From Oscillospiraceae bacterium (GTDB lineage Bacteria > Bacillota > Clostridia > Oscillospirales > Oscillospiraceae), in contig SVMM01000012.1 of the NCBI GenBank assembly GCA_015067435.1, positions 1 through 64,000 on the forward strand: a stretch of DNA of 64,000 nucleotides, written 5' to 3'. This document shows, one piece after another, positions 14,737-22,858 of the stretch; the first letter of the stretch is position 1, and every line of letters begins with the position of its first letter. Both the position numbers and the translations under genes were made by a program. A model generated the notes under the pieces. That model was not told where the DNA came from. It did not search any database and worked only from the letters and a program-made list of their open reading frames with translations.

Positions 14737-15933
14737 TCACAACCCTCGCAAGGCGTCGTCAAGCTGCGCGAGAATGTCGTCCGCGTCCTCGATGCCCGCG
14801 GAGAACCGAAGCTGCCCGAGGGAGATGCCCGCCTTGTCGAGCTCCGCCTTGCTGTACGCGCGGTGAGAGGTCTTTGCCGGATAGGACACGGAGGTCGCCG
14901 TTCCGGCGAGGCTCGGTACGTACTTGATGAAGCCGAGGTGATCGACCACATAGGTCGCCGCCTCCACGCCGCCGCGGATGTCCGCGCTGAGCATACCGCC
15001 GTACAGCCCGTTTCGGAACAGCCGGGAGGCAAGCGCGTGGTCGCGGTTCGACGCAAGCCCCGGATAGTACACTCGCTCGACGGCGGGGTGGTTTTCCAGA
15101 AATTCCGCGATTTTCAGTGCGTTCTGCGACTGCCGCGTCACGCGCAGGTCGAGCGTGCGGAGGCTGCGCGCAAGCAGCCAGCTCTCCGCCGCGCCGAGCG
15201 TCGCGCCGTAAAGCGTCAGCTTTTTTTGAATGCGCCCGATCCATTCCTTTGAGCCGGTCGCCGCGCCGCCGACGAGGTCGCTGTGCCCGCCGAGGTACTT
15301 GGTCGCGCTGTAGAGCGCGAGGTCCGCGCCGAGGCGGATCGGCTGCGCCACGATGGGCGAGGCGAAGGTGTTGTCGACGAAAAACGCCGCGCCGTGGCGG
15401 TGCGCAATCTCGGCAATGGCAGGGATGTCCGGCACCGCGAGCAGCGGATTGCTGATGGTCTCCGTGTAGACGAGCTTCGTGTTAGGACGGATCGCGTTTT
15501 CGACGCTCGCGGGATCGGAAAAGTCCGTGAACGTGACCTCGACGCCGAAGCGCTTGAGCTCGTTTTCCAGATAATCGCGCACACCGCCGTAGAGGACGGG
15601 CGACGACACGATGTGGTCCCCCGCGCCGACCGCGCTGATGATGCTCAGAATGATGGCGGCCATGCCGGAGGAGAAGACCAGCCCCGCCTCCGCGCCGTCC
15701 GCGCGCGCGAGGGCGCTCGCCGCCGCGTCGCTGTTGGGGTGCTTCATGCGGGCGTAGACGTAGCCGTCCGCCGCACCCTCATAGATATCGTCGACGCTCT
15801 TGACGTCGTCGAAGGCGAACACGCTCGTCATGTAGACGGGCTGCACCTCCGGAACGGAACGATATTGGCGCAGCGCCTTTTCCGCCTGTCCGTCTCCCGC
15901 GTGCGCGAGGGCCGTGGAAATGCTTTCACTCAT
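14737..15933 (-). CDS. Cys/Met-metabolism PLP lyase (cystathionine beta-lyase / methionine gamma-lyase-like)
   Basis: A 398-residue fold-type I PLP enzyme. It shows YARMKHPNSDAAASALA (PLP-phosphate region), SSGMAAI and the Schiff-base lysine in LYSATKYLGGHSDLVGG. It overlaps the upstream M20 gene (stop 15930) and ends where the QueG-like gene starts. The YARMKHPN variant in place of the usual YSRxxNPT departs from classic MetB/MccB. C-S lyase activity on methionine, cystathionine or an S-alkyl cysteine fits the operon. Exact specificity is unresolved. Confidence 0.85.
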   Translation of the reverse strand: MSESISTALAHAGDGQAEKALRQYRSVPEVQPVYMTSVFAFDDVKSVDDIYEGAADGYVYARMKHPNSDAAASALARADGAEAGLVFSSGMAAIILSIISAVGAGDHIVSSPVLYGGVRDYLENELKRFGVEVTFTDFSDPASVENAIRPNTKLVYTETISNPLLAVPDIPAIAEIAHRHGAAFFVDNTFASPIVAQPIRLGADLALYSATKYLGGHSDLVGGAATGSKEWIGRIQKKLTLYGATLGAAESWLLARSLRTLDLRVTRQSQNALKIAEFLENHPAVERVYYPGLASNRDHALASRLFRNGLYGGMLSADIRGGVEAATYVVDHLGFIKYVPSLAGTATSVSYPAKTSHRAYSKAELDKAGISLGQLRFSAGIEDADDILAQLDDALRGL

Positions 15934-17135
15934 AATGATCCTCCTTCTCCGAGATGCGCGAGCGCGCACCGGGTCAGTATTTCGCAGCCGACGTCGATCG
16001 CTCCGTCGCCGATCACGAGGTTGGGACTGTGCAGCGGCACCGACGTGTCGGGCCTGCCCTCGCGCGCGACGCCGACGTGGATGAAGCAGCCGGGGACGCG
16101 CTCGGCGAACGCCGCGAAGTCATCGCCGCCGAAGCCCATCGGCACGGATTTGCGAATGATCCGCGCCGCGTCGCCCACGGTGTCCAGAGCGGCGGCATAC
16201 ATCGTCTCACAGGCGCGCGCGTCGTTGACGAGGCAGGGCGTATTCATCTCGAACTCCGCCTCGGCGGTCACGCCGTACAGCGCCGCCGTCTGTTGAATGG
16301 TATCCTTTACGGCGGCGAGCAGCGTTTCCCGCGCCGCCATGGACAGGGCGCGGACCGTGCCCTCAATTTCCGCGTAATCCGCGGTGATGTTCCAGGTGCT
16401 TCCCGCGCTGATCCTGCCGACGCCGACCAGAACATTTTCCAGCGGGTCGAGCCGGCCGGACAGGCCACGCAGGCGTAGCGCGAGATCCGCCGCCGCAAGC
16501 AATGCGTCGCTGCCGAGGTGCGGCTTTGCGATGTGCGCGCTTTTGCCGTGCAGACGGACGAGCATATGGTCGCAGGAGGCGGCGTCCGTTCCGTCCGTCA
16601 GGATGACCGAGCCGAGCGGCGCGTCCGGCGTGACGTGGAAGCCGTAGATGCGCTCCGCGCCGTCCGTCGCGCCCTCCGCCAAAAAGTATTGCGAGCCGTG
16701 CCCCAGCTCCTCCGCCTGCTGGAACACAAAGCGCACGTTCCCGTGCAGTTTCTCGCGATAAGCCGTCAGCAGCCGCGCGGCGCCGAGCAGCGCCGTCGCG
16801 TGGACGTCGTGCCCGCAAGCGTGCATGACGCCGTTAACCTCGGAGGGGAACGGAAAGCTGCTTTCCTCCTGCAGCGGGAGCGCGTCGATGTCAGCGCGCA
16901 GGATGACCGTCGGTCCGGGAAAGGCACCGTGCAGCTCGGCAAGCGTGCCGGTGCCGCCGACCACGCGCCAGTCAAGACCGAGCTTCGTGAGCTCTTCGCG
17001 GATCCTCTGCGCGGTCTGAACTTCCTTTCCGCTCGGCTCGGGGTGGCGGTGGAGCGTGTGCCGGAACTCGTAAAGCTCGCCGCGGAGGGCGGCGAAGTCC
17101 TCCCGGATCGTTTCGTATGCTGCCGTGGACGCCAT
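15930..17135 (-). CDS. M20D-family amidohydrolase (N-acyl amino acid deacylase-like)
   Basis: A 401-residue M20 peptidase of the IAA-amino-acid-hydrolase/aminoacylase subfamily. Metal ligands are visible in ILRADIDALPL, MHACGHDVHATALL and FQQAEELGHGSQYF, with the C-terminal GFGGDDFAAFAERVPGCFIHVG; the dimerisation domain lies at about 185-300. Its place between the methionine permease and a C-S lyase suggests deacylation of imported N-acyl sulfur amino acids, as in Bacillus S-conjugate salvage. AAAGGAG precedes ATG 17135, which overlaps the metI stop by one base. Confidence 0.87.
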   Translation of the reverse strand: MASTAAYETIREDFAALRGELYEFRHTLHRHPEPSGKEVQTAQRIREELTKLGLDWRVVGGTGTLAELHGAFPGPTVILRADIDALPLQEESSFPFPSEVNGVMHACGHDVHATALLGAARLLTAYREKLHGNVRFVFQQAEELGHGSQYFLAEGATDGAERIYGFHVTPDAPLGSVILTDGTDAASCDHMLVRLHGKSAHIAKPHLGSDALLAAADLALRLRGLSGRLDPLENVLVGVGRISAGSTWNITADYAEIEGTVRALSMAARETLLAAVKDTIQQTAALYGVTAEAEFEMNTPCLVNDARACETMYAAALDTVGDAARIIRKSVPMGFGGDDFAAFAERVPGCFIHVGVAREGRPDTSVPLHSPNLVIGDGAIDVGCEILTRCALAHLGEGGSL

Positions 17136-17815
17136 CAGTGTGTGCTCCTTTTCGCAACAAAGTTTCCGATGATCTGCAGCACGCAGACAAAGGCGATGAG
17201 CAGAAGCGTCGTGATCCAGGTGATGTCCGTCATGTAGCGGTTGTGGCCGTAGCGGATGGCGAAGTCGCCGAGACCGCCCGCGCCGACCGCGCCCGCCATC
17301 GCCGTCAGCCCCAGCAGATTGATCGCCGTGATGGTCGTCGCTCTGGAGAGCGCGGGGACGCCCTCGCGGAGATAGACCTTGAAGATGATCGACGCGGGAC
17401 GCATCCCCATCGCCTCCGCGGCCTCGACCACGCCGCCGTCCACCTGCGCGAGCGCGGCCTCGACCTGACGGGCGAAGAACGGCACGGTGCCGATGACGAG
17501 CGGGACGATGGCGCCCTTGACGCCGATGCTCGTGTGGACGATGGCGCGCGTGAGTGGCAGAAGCAGCGAGATCAAAATGACAAACGGGATGGAGCGGAAC
17601 GCGTTGATGACCTTGTCGATGACCTGAAATACGGCGTTTCTCTCCAGAATGCCGCCGCGGCGCGTCACGATGAGCAGCACGCCGAGAACAAGGCCGAGCA
17701 GGAAGACGAAGATGCCGGAGACGGCGAGCATTTTCAGCGTGTCCACGATGGATTTCAAAAACTCCGGTACGCGCACGACCAGATTGGGAAGAAGCCGTTC
17801 AAGCAGCCCTTGCAT
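17135..17815 (-). CDS. metI: Methionine ABC transporter permease
   Basis: A 226-residue inner-membrane permease with about five transmembrane helices and the cytoplasmic coupling loop EAAEAMGMRPASIIFKVYL, which holds the EAA motif. The LTAMAGAVGAGGLGDFA segment is characteristic of MetI. It overlaps metN by 17 bases. It forms the MetNIQ importer for D/L-methionine and related thioethers. Confidence 0.93.
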   Translation of the reverse strand: MQGLLERLLPNLVVRVPEFLKSIVDTLKMLAVSGIFVFLLGLVLGVLLIVTRRGGILERNAVFQVIDKVINAFRSIPFVILISLLLPLTRAIVHTSIGVKGAIVPLVIGTVPFFARQVEAALAQVDGGVVEAAEAMGMRPASIIFKVYLREGVPALSRATTITAINLLGLTAMAGAVGAGGLGDFAIRYGHNRYMTDITWITTLLLIAFVCVLQIIGNFVAKRSTH

Positions 17816-18854
17816 CCTTGATCACCTCCACGGAAATGTTCTGCTTGCGCAGGTAGGCGAGCGCGGCGGAGACGTTCTTCTCCTCGCCGCTGAAAATGCC
17901 GACCGTCCCGCCGAGCGGCGCGCCGGAGATGATCTCCAAATCGCCGAAGAGAATGTTGCACACGACGTCGTACTTCCGCGAGACCGTGGAGATGAGCGGC
18001 TCGGAGACGGTCGAGCTCCGGAAGCGCATCATCACGAGCACCTCGCCGCGCCTGAGATCGACGATGGGGTCGTTGTCCTCGACCAGCCGGTAGATCTCGG
18101 ACAGGCTCGACGTCGTATTGATGAAGTCCTTCGTGATCTGCTCTCGCGGCGCGGCGAACACGGAGAAAACGTCGCCCTCCTCCACGACCTGCCCGTTTTC
18201 CATGACGGCGACGCGGTCGCAGATGCGCTTGATGACGTTCATCTCATGCGTGATGACGACGACGGTGATGCCAAGCTCCGTGTTGAGGCGACGGAGCAGC
18301 GCGAGGATCGAGCGCGTCGTCTGTGGGTCGAGCGCGCTGGTCGCCTCGTCGCACAGCAGCACCTTCGGGTCGCTTGCGAGCGCACGCGCAATGGCGACGC
18401 GCTGCTTCTGCCCGCCGGAGAGCTGGGAGGGGTAGGACTGCGCGCGGTCGCTCAAATCGACGTATTCCAGCAGCTTCGATACCTTTTCGTCGATCTGCGC
18501 CCTGGTAAGTCCCGAGCCGTGGAGCGCAAGCGCAATGTTGTCGAACGCCGTGCGCGAGGGCATGAGGTTGAACTGCTGGAAGATCATTCCGATCTTCTTG
18601 CGCTCACGGCGCAGCGCGTCGGGCCGGAGCGACGCCATATCGATGCCGTCCACCGTCACCGTGCCGGAGGTGGGGCGCTCAAGCATATTGATGCAGCGCA
18701 CGAGCGTCGATTTGCCGGCGCCCGAAAAGCCGATGATCCCGTAGATCTCACCTTTTGCGATGTGGAGGCTGACATTTCTGACAGCCTCCACGGTGCGATT
18801 TTTTGTCTCAAAGACCTTGCTGACGTTTTGAAGTTCGATGATCGTGTTGCTCAT
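17799..18854 (-). CDS. metN: Methionine ABC transporter ATPase
   Basis: A 351-residue ABC ATPase: Walker A GFSGAGKST, signature LSGGQKQRVAIARAL, Walker B VLLCDEATSALDP and switch His in VVITHEMN. Residues from about 265 form the C-terminal NIL (ACT-like) domain that in MetN binds methionine and inhibits transport from inside. It overlaps metQ by 4 bases. Confidence 0.94.
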   Translation of the reverse strand: MSNTIIELQNVSKVFETKNRTVEAVRNVSLHIAKGEIYGIIGFSGAGKSTLVRCINMLERPTSGTVTVDGIDMASLRPDALRRERKKIGMIFQQFNLMPSRTAFDNIALALHGSGLTRAQIDEKVSKLLEYVDLSDRAQSYPSQLSGGQKQRVAIARALASDPKVLLCDEATSALDPQTTRSILALLRRLNTELGITVVVITHEMNVIKRICDRVAVMENGQVVEEGDVFSVFAAPREQITKDFINTTSSLSEIYRLVEDNDPIVDLRRGEVLVMMRFRSSTVSEPLISTVSRKYDVVCNILFGDLEIISGAPLGGTVGIFSGEEKNVSAALAYLRKQNISVEVIKDARAA

Positions 18855-19753
18855 TGTCTATCCCAAGCCGCAATGTAGAGCCCCTGGAAGTCGTTGGCGT
18901 AGATTTCCTTGGTGCGGTCGGTCTGGTACGCCTTGACGATCTCCTGATACAGCTCATTGTCCTTGTCCGCCGTGCGCGCGGCGATGACGTTGACGTACGA
19001 ATTGGTCGTGTAGTAGGAGGGGTCGTCAAAGAAGATGGAATCGTTGATGGGGGAGAGCCCGGCGTCAAGCGCGTACCCGCCGTTGATGATCGCGGCGTCC
19101 ACGTCCGGCAGCAGACTCGCCGTCTGGGAGGCGTCGACCTCGACGATCTCAATGTTCTTCGGGTTCTCCGCAATGTCGGCGACGGTGTACGGCACAGCCG
19201 CGCCCTCCTTGATCTTCAGGAGGCCCGCCGCCTGCAGCACGGTCAGCGCGCGCCCGCCGTTCACGGCGTCGTTCGGAATGGCGATCTTCCCGCCCTCGGG
19301 GATCTCGTCGACGCCGGACACCTTCTTGGAGTACAGGTTCAGCGCGGTGATGAGCGTGTCGCCGATGGCGTCGATCTGGTAGCCGAACTTATCCTTTTCG
19401 TTGTTCAGGTAGGCGTAGTGCTGGAAGGAATTGAGGTCGATGTCGCCGGCGTCCAGCGCGGCGTTCGGCTGGGTGTAGTCGGTGAAGAAGACGTACTCGA
19501 TCTTGACGCCCTTCCCGGCGAACTCGGCGACGATGGGATCCCAGACGGTCTCGTCGCTCGCGCCCATGATGCCGAGCTTGACGGTGACGTTGTCGTACTT
19601 CGGCGCGTCGGCGGGTGCGCTCTCGGCGGCTTTCGTTACGTTCTCGGCGGGAGCCGGGGCGGCGGAGGGAACGGAGGACGCGCTTGCGGAGGAGCAGGCG
19701 GTCGCGGTGGTGAGAAGCGCCAGCAGAAGCAGCGCGGCAATGATCTTTTTCAT
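18851..19753 (-). CDS. metQ: Methionine-binding lipoprotein
   Basis: A 300-residue NlpA/MetQ-family lipoprotein. The signal peptide ends LLTTATAC (lipobox, Cys20), followed by an Ala/Ser/Pro linker to about residue 50 and then the binding domain (VKLGIMGASDETVWDPI; NSFQHYAYL). AGAAAGGAC precedes ATG 19753. It is the first structural gene of a seven-gene operon extending to msrA, downstream of two short leader ORFs and a terminator. Confidence 0.94.
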   Translation of the reverse strand: MKKIIAALLLLALLTTATACSSASASSVPSAAPAPAENVTKAAESAPADAPKYDNVTVKLGIMGASDETVWDPIVAEFAGKGVKIEYVFFTDYTQPNAALDAGDIDLNSFQHYAYLNNEKDKFGYQIDAIGDTLITALNLYSKKVSGVDEIPEGGKIAIPNDAVNGGRALTVLQAAGLLKIKEGAAVPYTVADIAENPKNIEIVEVDASQTASLLPDVDAAIINGGYALDAGLSPINDSIFFDDPSYYTTNSYVNVIAARTADKDNELYQEIVKAYQTDRTKEIYANDFQGLYIAAWDRQ

Positions 19754-19802
19754 GGTTGTTGTCCTTTCTTATCTTGACATTTTGAATGTTTATTGTTGGG
19801 TG

Positions 19803-19883
19803 CTATTTGCTTCCGGCACAGGGGCGACACATTCGTCCACATCGGAAGTTTGTTCGGACAAGACGCTCAAAAATGTTGTTCAT
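19803..19883 (-). CDS. Micro-ORF with LVRTN-RMCRPC motif, metQ leader
   Basis: A 26-codon ORF behind a GGAAAGAGG site, after the terminator and 49 bases before metQ. Residues 8-22 read LVRTNFRCGRMCRPC. The same arrangement, LVRTN-x-R-x-GRMC-xx-C, occurs in the metY leader ORF at 21345-21416, and synonymous codon differences between the two point to conservation of peptide. It probably acts as a cis-regulatory nascent peptide sensing cysteine/methionine supply or stalling the ribosome; that role is inferred. Confidence 0.65.
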   Translation of the reverse strand: MNNIFERLVRTNFRCGRMCRPCAGSK

Positions 19884-19911
19884 GTCGTTTTCCTCTTTCC
19901 TTTCATCTCAT

Positions 19912-19946
19912 AAAAAAACGAGGGACTTCTGTGTGAAGCCTCCCGT
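19912..19946 (-). terminator. Intrinsic terminator in the metQ leader
   Basis: On the minus strand ACGGGAGGCTTC and GAAGTCCCTCGT pair over 12 positions with one mismatch, a 5-base loop and seven following T. It lies between the Met-rich uORF and the second micro-ORF. Candidate antiterminator partners are CCTCCCCGTTT (20011-20021) for the 5' arm, or GGACTT just past the uORF stop for the 3' arm. I cannot decide between them by eye. Confidence 0.75.
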
Positions 19947-19968
19947 TTTTCGCCATACAAGTCCGCGC

Positions 19969-20091
19969 TTATGCACGGCGGTGCAAAAGCCCGCGGAAGC
20001 GGTGAACGGGAAACGGGGAGGTCATGCGCATACAAAGCTGCATGCACACCATGTCGCGCATATTGACGCTGCCGGCGAAGAACATCGTCAT
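19969..20091 (-). CDS. Methionine-rich leader peptide of the metQNI operon
   Basis: A 40-codon ORF beginning MTMFFAG, with the tract NMRDMVCMQLCMRM at residues 10-23: seven Met in the first 23 codons plus two Cys. AAAGGGG lies 9 bases upstream. It begins about 35 bases past the -10 box and is followed by an intrinsic terminator. It probably senses charged initiator/elongator Met-tRNA so that uptake genes are read only when methionine is scarce. No S-box or T-box elements are seen here. Confidence 0.7.
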   Translation of the reverse strand: MTMFFAGSVNMRDMVCMQLCMRMTSPFPVHRFRGLLHRRA

Positions 20092-20123
20092 CTTTGTGGT
20101 CCCCTTTCGCTTAACTGTGGCCG

Positions 20124-20192
20124 ATTATAGCCTGACAAAATCGTTTTGTCCAATACCCGATCGCTATGCTCAGGTATAAGCGTGGCCTATAG
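20124..20192 (-). promoter_or_regulatory. metQ operon promoter with LysR operator
   Basis: On the minus strand TTGGAC (20148-20153), 18 bp and TATAAT (20124-20129). Upstream lies CTATAGGCCACGCTTATAC (20174-20192), which matches TTATAGGCTCCGGCTATAA in front of metY. Both operators lie near a TTGGACAAA -35 region. The LysR gene at 20207-21124 lies between the two sites, so shared control is likely. Confidence 0.6.
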
Positions 20193-20206
20193 CATGACGC
20201 CTGCGG

Positions 20207-21124
20207 TCATACCCCGAGATACCGCCGCAGCTCATCGAGATAGAGCTGCGCCATGCGGCTGAGAATCGTGTTCTTCCGAACGATATAACCGATCTCCATC
20301 TCCCGTCCGGCGTCGATTGCGTCCGATTCAAACGGCACGGCGATATAGTCGGAGCCGTTCAGCTCCTCGCAGATGATGCCGGAGCAGAGCGTATAGCCGT
20401 TCAGCCCGACCATCAGATTGAGCATCGTTGCGCGGTCGTTGGCCTTGATCGTGCGGGAATACTCGCTGGTGCTCAAAATCTCCTCCGCGAAGTAGAACGA
20501 GCCGGCCGCCCCCTGCTCAAAGGACAGGCAGGGGTAGTCGGCAAGCTCCTCCATGCGGATCGACGCCTTTCCCGCGAGCGGGTGCCCCTTCCAGAGATAG
20601 ACGTAGACGCCGCAGTCGATCAGATGGTGGAACGCAAGGCTGTTGGCGCGGAAGATCTTCTCCATCGCCTTGCGGTTGAATTCGTTGAGGTAGAGGATAC
20701 CCAGCTCGCTGCGCCCGGTCGCGACGTCGTCGATGACCTCGCGGGTCTTCGTCTCGCGGATGGCGAACTCATACTCCTCCGTGTCGAACTGCTGTACCAT
20801 CTCGACAAAGCTCTTCACCGCGAAGGAATAGTGCTGCGCGGAGATGCCGAACTTCTTTTTTAGCGTCCCGCCCTTGCCGTACTTTTCGAGCAGCGCGTCG
20901 TACTGCTGCACGACCTGGCGCGCGTATTGGATGAACTCCGTCCCGTCGTTCGTCAGCGCCGCGCCCCGGCCGCTGCGGTTGAAGATCGTGACGCCGAGCT
21001 CGCGCTCCAGTTCCTGGATCGCGCCGGTCAGCGAGGGCTGCGAGACGTACAGCACCTCCGCCGCCTTGTTGAGCGAGCCGGTTTCTGAGATCGTGATCGC
21101 ATAACGCAGCTGTTGAATGGTCAT
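20207..21124 (-). CDS. LysR-family regulator of the methionine region
   Basis: A 305-residue LysR protein. The helix-turn-helix begins MTIQQLRYAITISETGSLN, with AAEVLYVSQPSLTGAIQELE as recognition region; the C-terminal effector domain is complete. GGAGGT precedes ATG 21124, and upstream in-frame codons lie in the divergent promoter zone. Candidate operators of the TTATAG-N7-CTATAA type occur on both sides (20174-20192 and 21246-21264). CysB, MetR and CmbR-type regulators that bind O-acetylserine or homocysteine are reasonable models. The actual effector is unknown. Confidence 0.9.
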   Translation of the reverse strand: MTIQQLRYAITISETGSLNKAAEVLYVSQPSLTGAIQELERELGVTIFNRSGRGAALTNDGTEFIQYARQVVQQYDALLEKYGKGGTLKKKFGISAQHYSFAVKSFVEMVQQFDTEEYEFAIRETKTREVIDDVATGRSELGILYLNEFNRKAMEKIFRANSLAFHHLIDCGVYVYLWKGHPLAGKASIRMEELADYPCLSFEQGAAGSFYFAEEILSTSEYSRTIKANDRATMLNLMVGLNGYTLCSGIICEELNGSDYIAVPFESDAIDAGREMEIGYIVRKNTILSRMAQLYLDELRRYLGV

Positions 21125-21245
21125 TGCAGCATACCTCCCGAGCGTTTCGCTATTACATATTAAAATCATAGGCAAATTATAGGGGAACCGACTTTTGCTG
21201 TCAAGCTTTCTACAAATATCAGAAAACACATTGACAAGATAGGCA

Positions 21246-21314
21246 TTATAGCCGGAGCCTATAACCGGATATATCTTTCGTGTATTGGACAAACGGAAGC
21301 GGCGGACGTATCAT
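21246..21314 (+). promoter_or_regulatory. LysR operator and metY promoter
   Basis: TTATAGCCGGAGCCTATAA (21246-21264) is an inverted repeat with a 7-base centre. TTGGAC (21285-21290), 18 bp and TATCAT (21309-21314) form the promoter. The operator centre is near -65, the usual LysR activation position. The GTATTGGACAAA block around the -35 is repeated at the metQ promoter. Confidence 0.55.
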
Positions 21315-21344
21315 TACATCAGAAATCAGAAAGGAAGCGCGGAT

Positions 21345-21416
21345 ATGAACCATGAACTGAAAGCGCTTGTGCGCACAAATATCCGAAACGGACGAATGTG
21401 TACCTCGTGTTGTTAA
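21345..21416 (+). CDS. Micro-ORF with LVRTN-RMCTSCC motif, metY leader
   Basis: A 23-codon ORF after AAGGAAG. Residues 8-23 read LVRTNIRNGRMCTSCC and end in two Cys codons before the stop. It matches the second micro-ORF before metQ (19803-19883). No terminator follows before metY, so any regulation would have to act on translation or mRNA stability. Absence of signal or membrane features argues against a free functional peptide. Confidence 0.65.
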   Translation: MNHELKALVRTNIRNGRMCTSCC

Positions 21417-21475
21417 ACCCATTCCCCGCAAGCAATAATTGAATTTTAAAAACAACAAGAAAGAGGTATATTGCT

Positions 21476-22756
21476 ATGTCGAACTATAAATTTGAGACCC
21501 TTCAGCTCCACGTCGGTCAGGAGCAGCCCGATCCCGCGAGCGACGCCCGCGCGGTGCCCATCTACGCGACCACTTCCTACGTCTTCCGCAACTCCGAGCA
21601 TGCAGCGGCGCGCTTCGGCCTCGCCGACGCCGGCAACATCTACGGCCGCCTCACCAACTCCACGCAGGGCGTGTTCGAGGAGCGCATCGCGGCGCTCGAA
21701 GGCGGCGTCGCCGGCCTCGCGGTCGCATCCGGCGCGGCGGCGATCACCTACACCATCCAGGCGCTTGCCAAGGCGGGCGAGCACATCGTCGCCCAGAAGA
21801 CCATCTACGGCGGCAGCGCGAATCTGCTCTCGCACACGCTCCCGCTCTACGGCATCGAGACCACCTTCGTCAACATCCACGACTTAAGCGAGGTCACGGC
21901 GGCGATCCAGTCGAACACCAAGGCGATCTACATCGAGACCCTCGGAAACCCGAACAGCGACATCCCCGACATCGACGCGCTCGCGAAGATCGCGCACGAG
22001 CACGGCCTGCCGCTCGTCATCGACAACACGTTCGGCACGCCGTATCTCATCCGCCCCATCGAGCACGGCGCGGACATCGTGGTGCACAGCGCGACCAAGT
22101 TCATCGGCGGCCACGGCACGACGCTCGGCGGCGTGATCGTGGACAGCGGCAACTTCGACTGGGCGGCGAGCGGCAGGTATCCGTGGATCAGCGAGCCGAA
22201 CCCCAGCTACCACGGCGTCAAGTTCACCGACGCGGCGGGCAAGGCTGCGTTCGCGGTCTACATCCGCGCGATCTTGCTGCGCGACACCGGTTCGTGCATC
22301 TCGCCCTTCGCGGCGTTCCTCCTGCTGCAAGGGACCGAAACGCTGTCGCTTCGCCTCGAGCGCCACGCGGAGAACACGAAGAAGGTCGTCGAGTACCTCA
22401 AGAACCACCCGAAGGTCGAGAAGGTCTATCACCCGTCGCTGCCCGACCATCCCGACCACGCGCTGTATGAGAAGTATTTCCCGAACGGCGGCGCGTCGAT
22501 CTTCACCTTCGACGTCAAGGGCGGGCAGAAGGAGGCGTTCGCGTTCATCGACGCGCTGGAGATCTTCTCGCTGCTGGCAAACGTCGCGGACGTCAAGAGC
22601 CTCGTTATCCACCCCGCGACGACCACGCACTCCCAGCTCACGACGGCGGAGCTGGAGGCGGCGGGCATCCACCCGAACACGATTCGCCTCTCCATCGGCA
22701 CGGAGCACATCGACGACATCATCGCCGATCTGGACAAGGGCTTCGCGGCGGTTTAA
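21476..22756 (+). CDS. metY: O-acetylhomoserine sulfhydrylase
   Basis: A 426-residue fold-type I PLP enzyme of the OAH/OAS sulfhydrylase group. It has the Schiff-base lysine in VVHSATKFIGGHGTTLGG, followed by the MetY-specific insertion GNFDWAASGRYPWISEPN. It makes homocysteine (or methionine, with methanethiol) from O-acetylhomoserine. AGAAAGAGG precedes the ATG. It lies downstream of the LysR operator and the micro-ORF, and 102 bases before the next PLP gene, with a strong hairpin between. Confidence 0.93.
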   Translation: MSNYKFETLQLHVGQEQPDPASDARAVPIYATTSYVFRNSEHAAARFGLADAGNIYGRLTNSTQGVFEERIAALEGGVAGLAVASGAAAITYTIQALAKAGEHIVAQKTIYGGSANLLSHTLPLYGIETTFVNIHDLSEVTAAIQSNTKAIYIETLGNPNSDIPDIDALAKIAHEHGLPLVIDNTFGTPYLIRPIEHGADIVVHSATKFIGGHGTTLGGVIVDSGNFDWAASGRYPWISEPNPSYHGVKFTDAAGKAAFAVYIRAILLRDTGSCISPFAAFLLLQGTETLSLRLERHAENTKKVVEYLKNHPKVEKVYHPSLPDHPDHALYEKYFPNGGASIFTFDVKGGQKEAFAFIDALEIFSLLANVADVKSLVIHPATTTHSQLTTAELEAAGIHPNTIRLSIGTEHIDDIIADLDKGFAAV

Positions 22757-22798
22757 CAGGACACCTCATCATTGGCCATAGTTGCATCTCCTAAGGCA

Positions 22799-22831
22799 GC
22801 GCCCGCGCGGTCTCATTTGCCGCGCGGGCGC
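22799..22831 (+). promoter_or_regulatory. Perfect 12-bp hairpin between metY and the next PLP gene
   Basis: GCGCCCGCGCGG (22799-22810) and CCGCGCGGGCGC (22820-22831) with a 9-base loop. No T run follows, so it is more likely an mRNA 3'-end stabiliser or processing barrier than an intrinsic terminator. Confidence 0.5.
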
Positions 22832-22858
22832 TTACCGTAAAGGCGGAAAGGAAGAGGA

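Noticed and set aside
19754-20160. S-box (SAM) riboswitch or T-box in the metQ leader
   Set aside because: I find none of the conserved S-box stem sequences and no T-box antiterminator sequence (TGG-type bulge with AGGGTGGNACCGCG); a translated Met-rich ORF explains the leader better.
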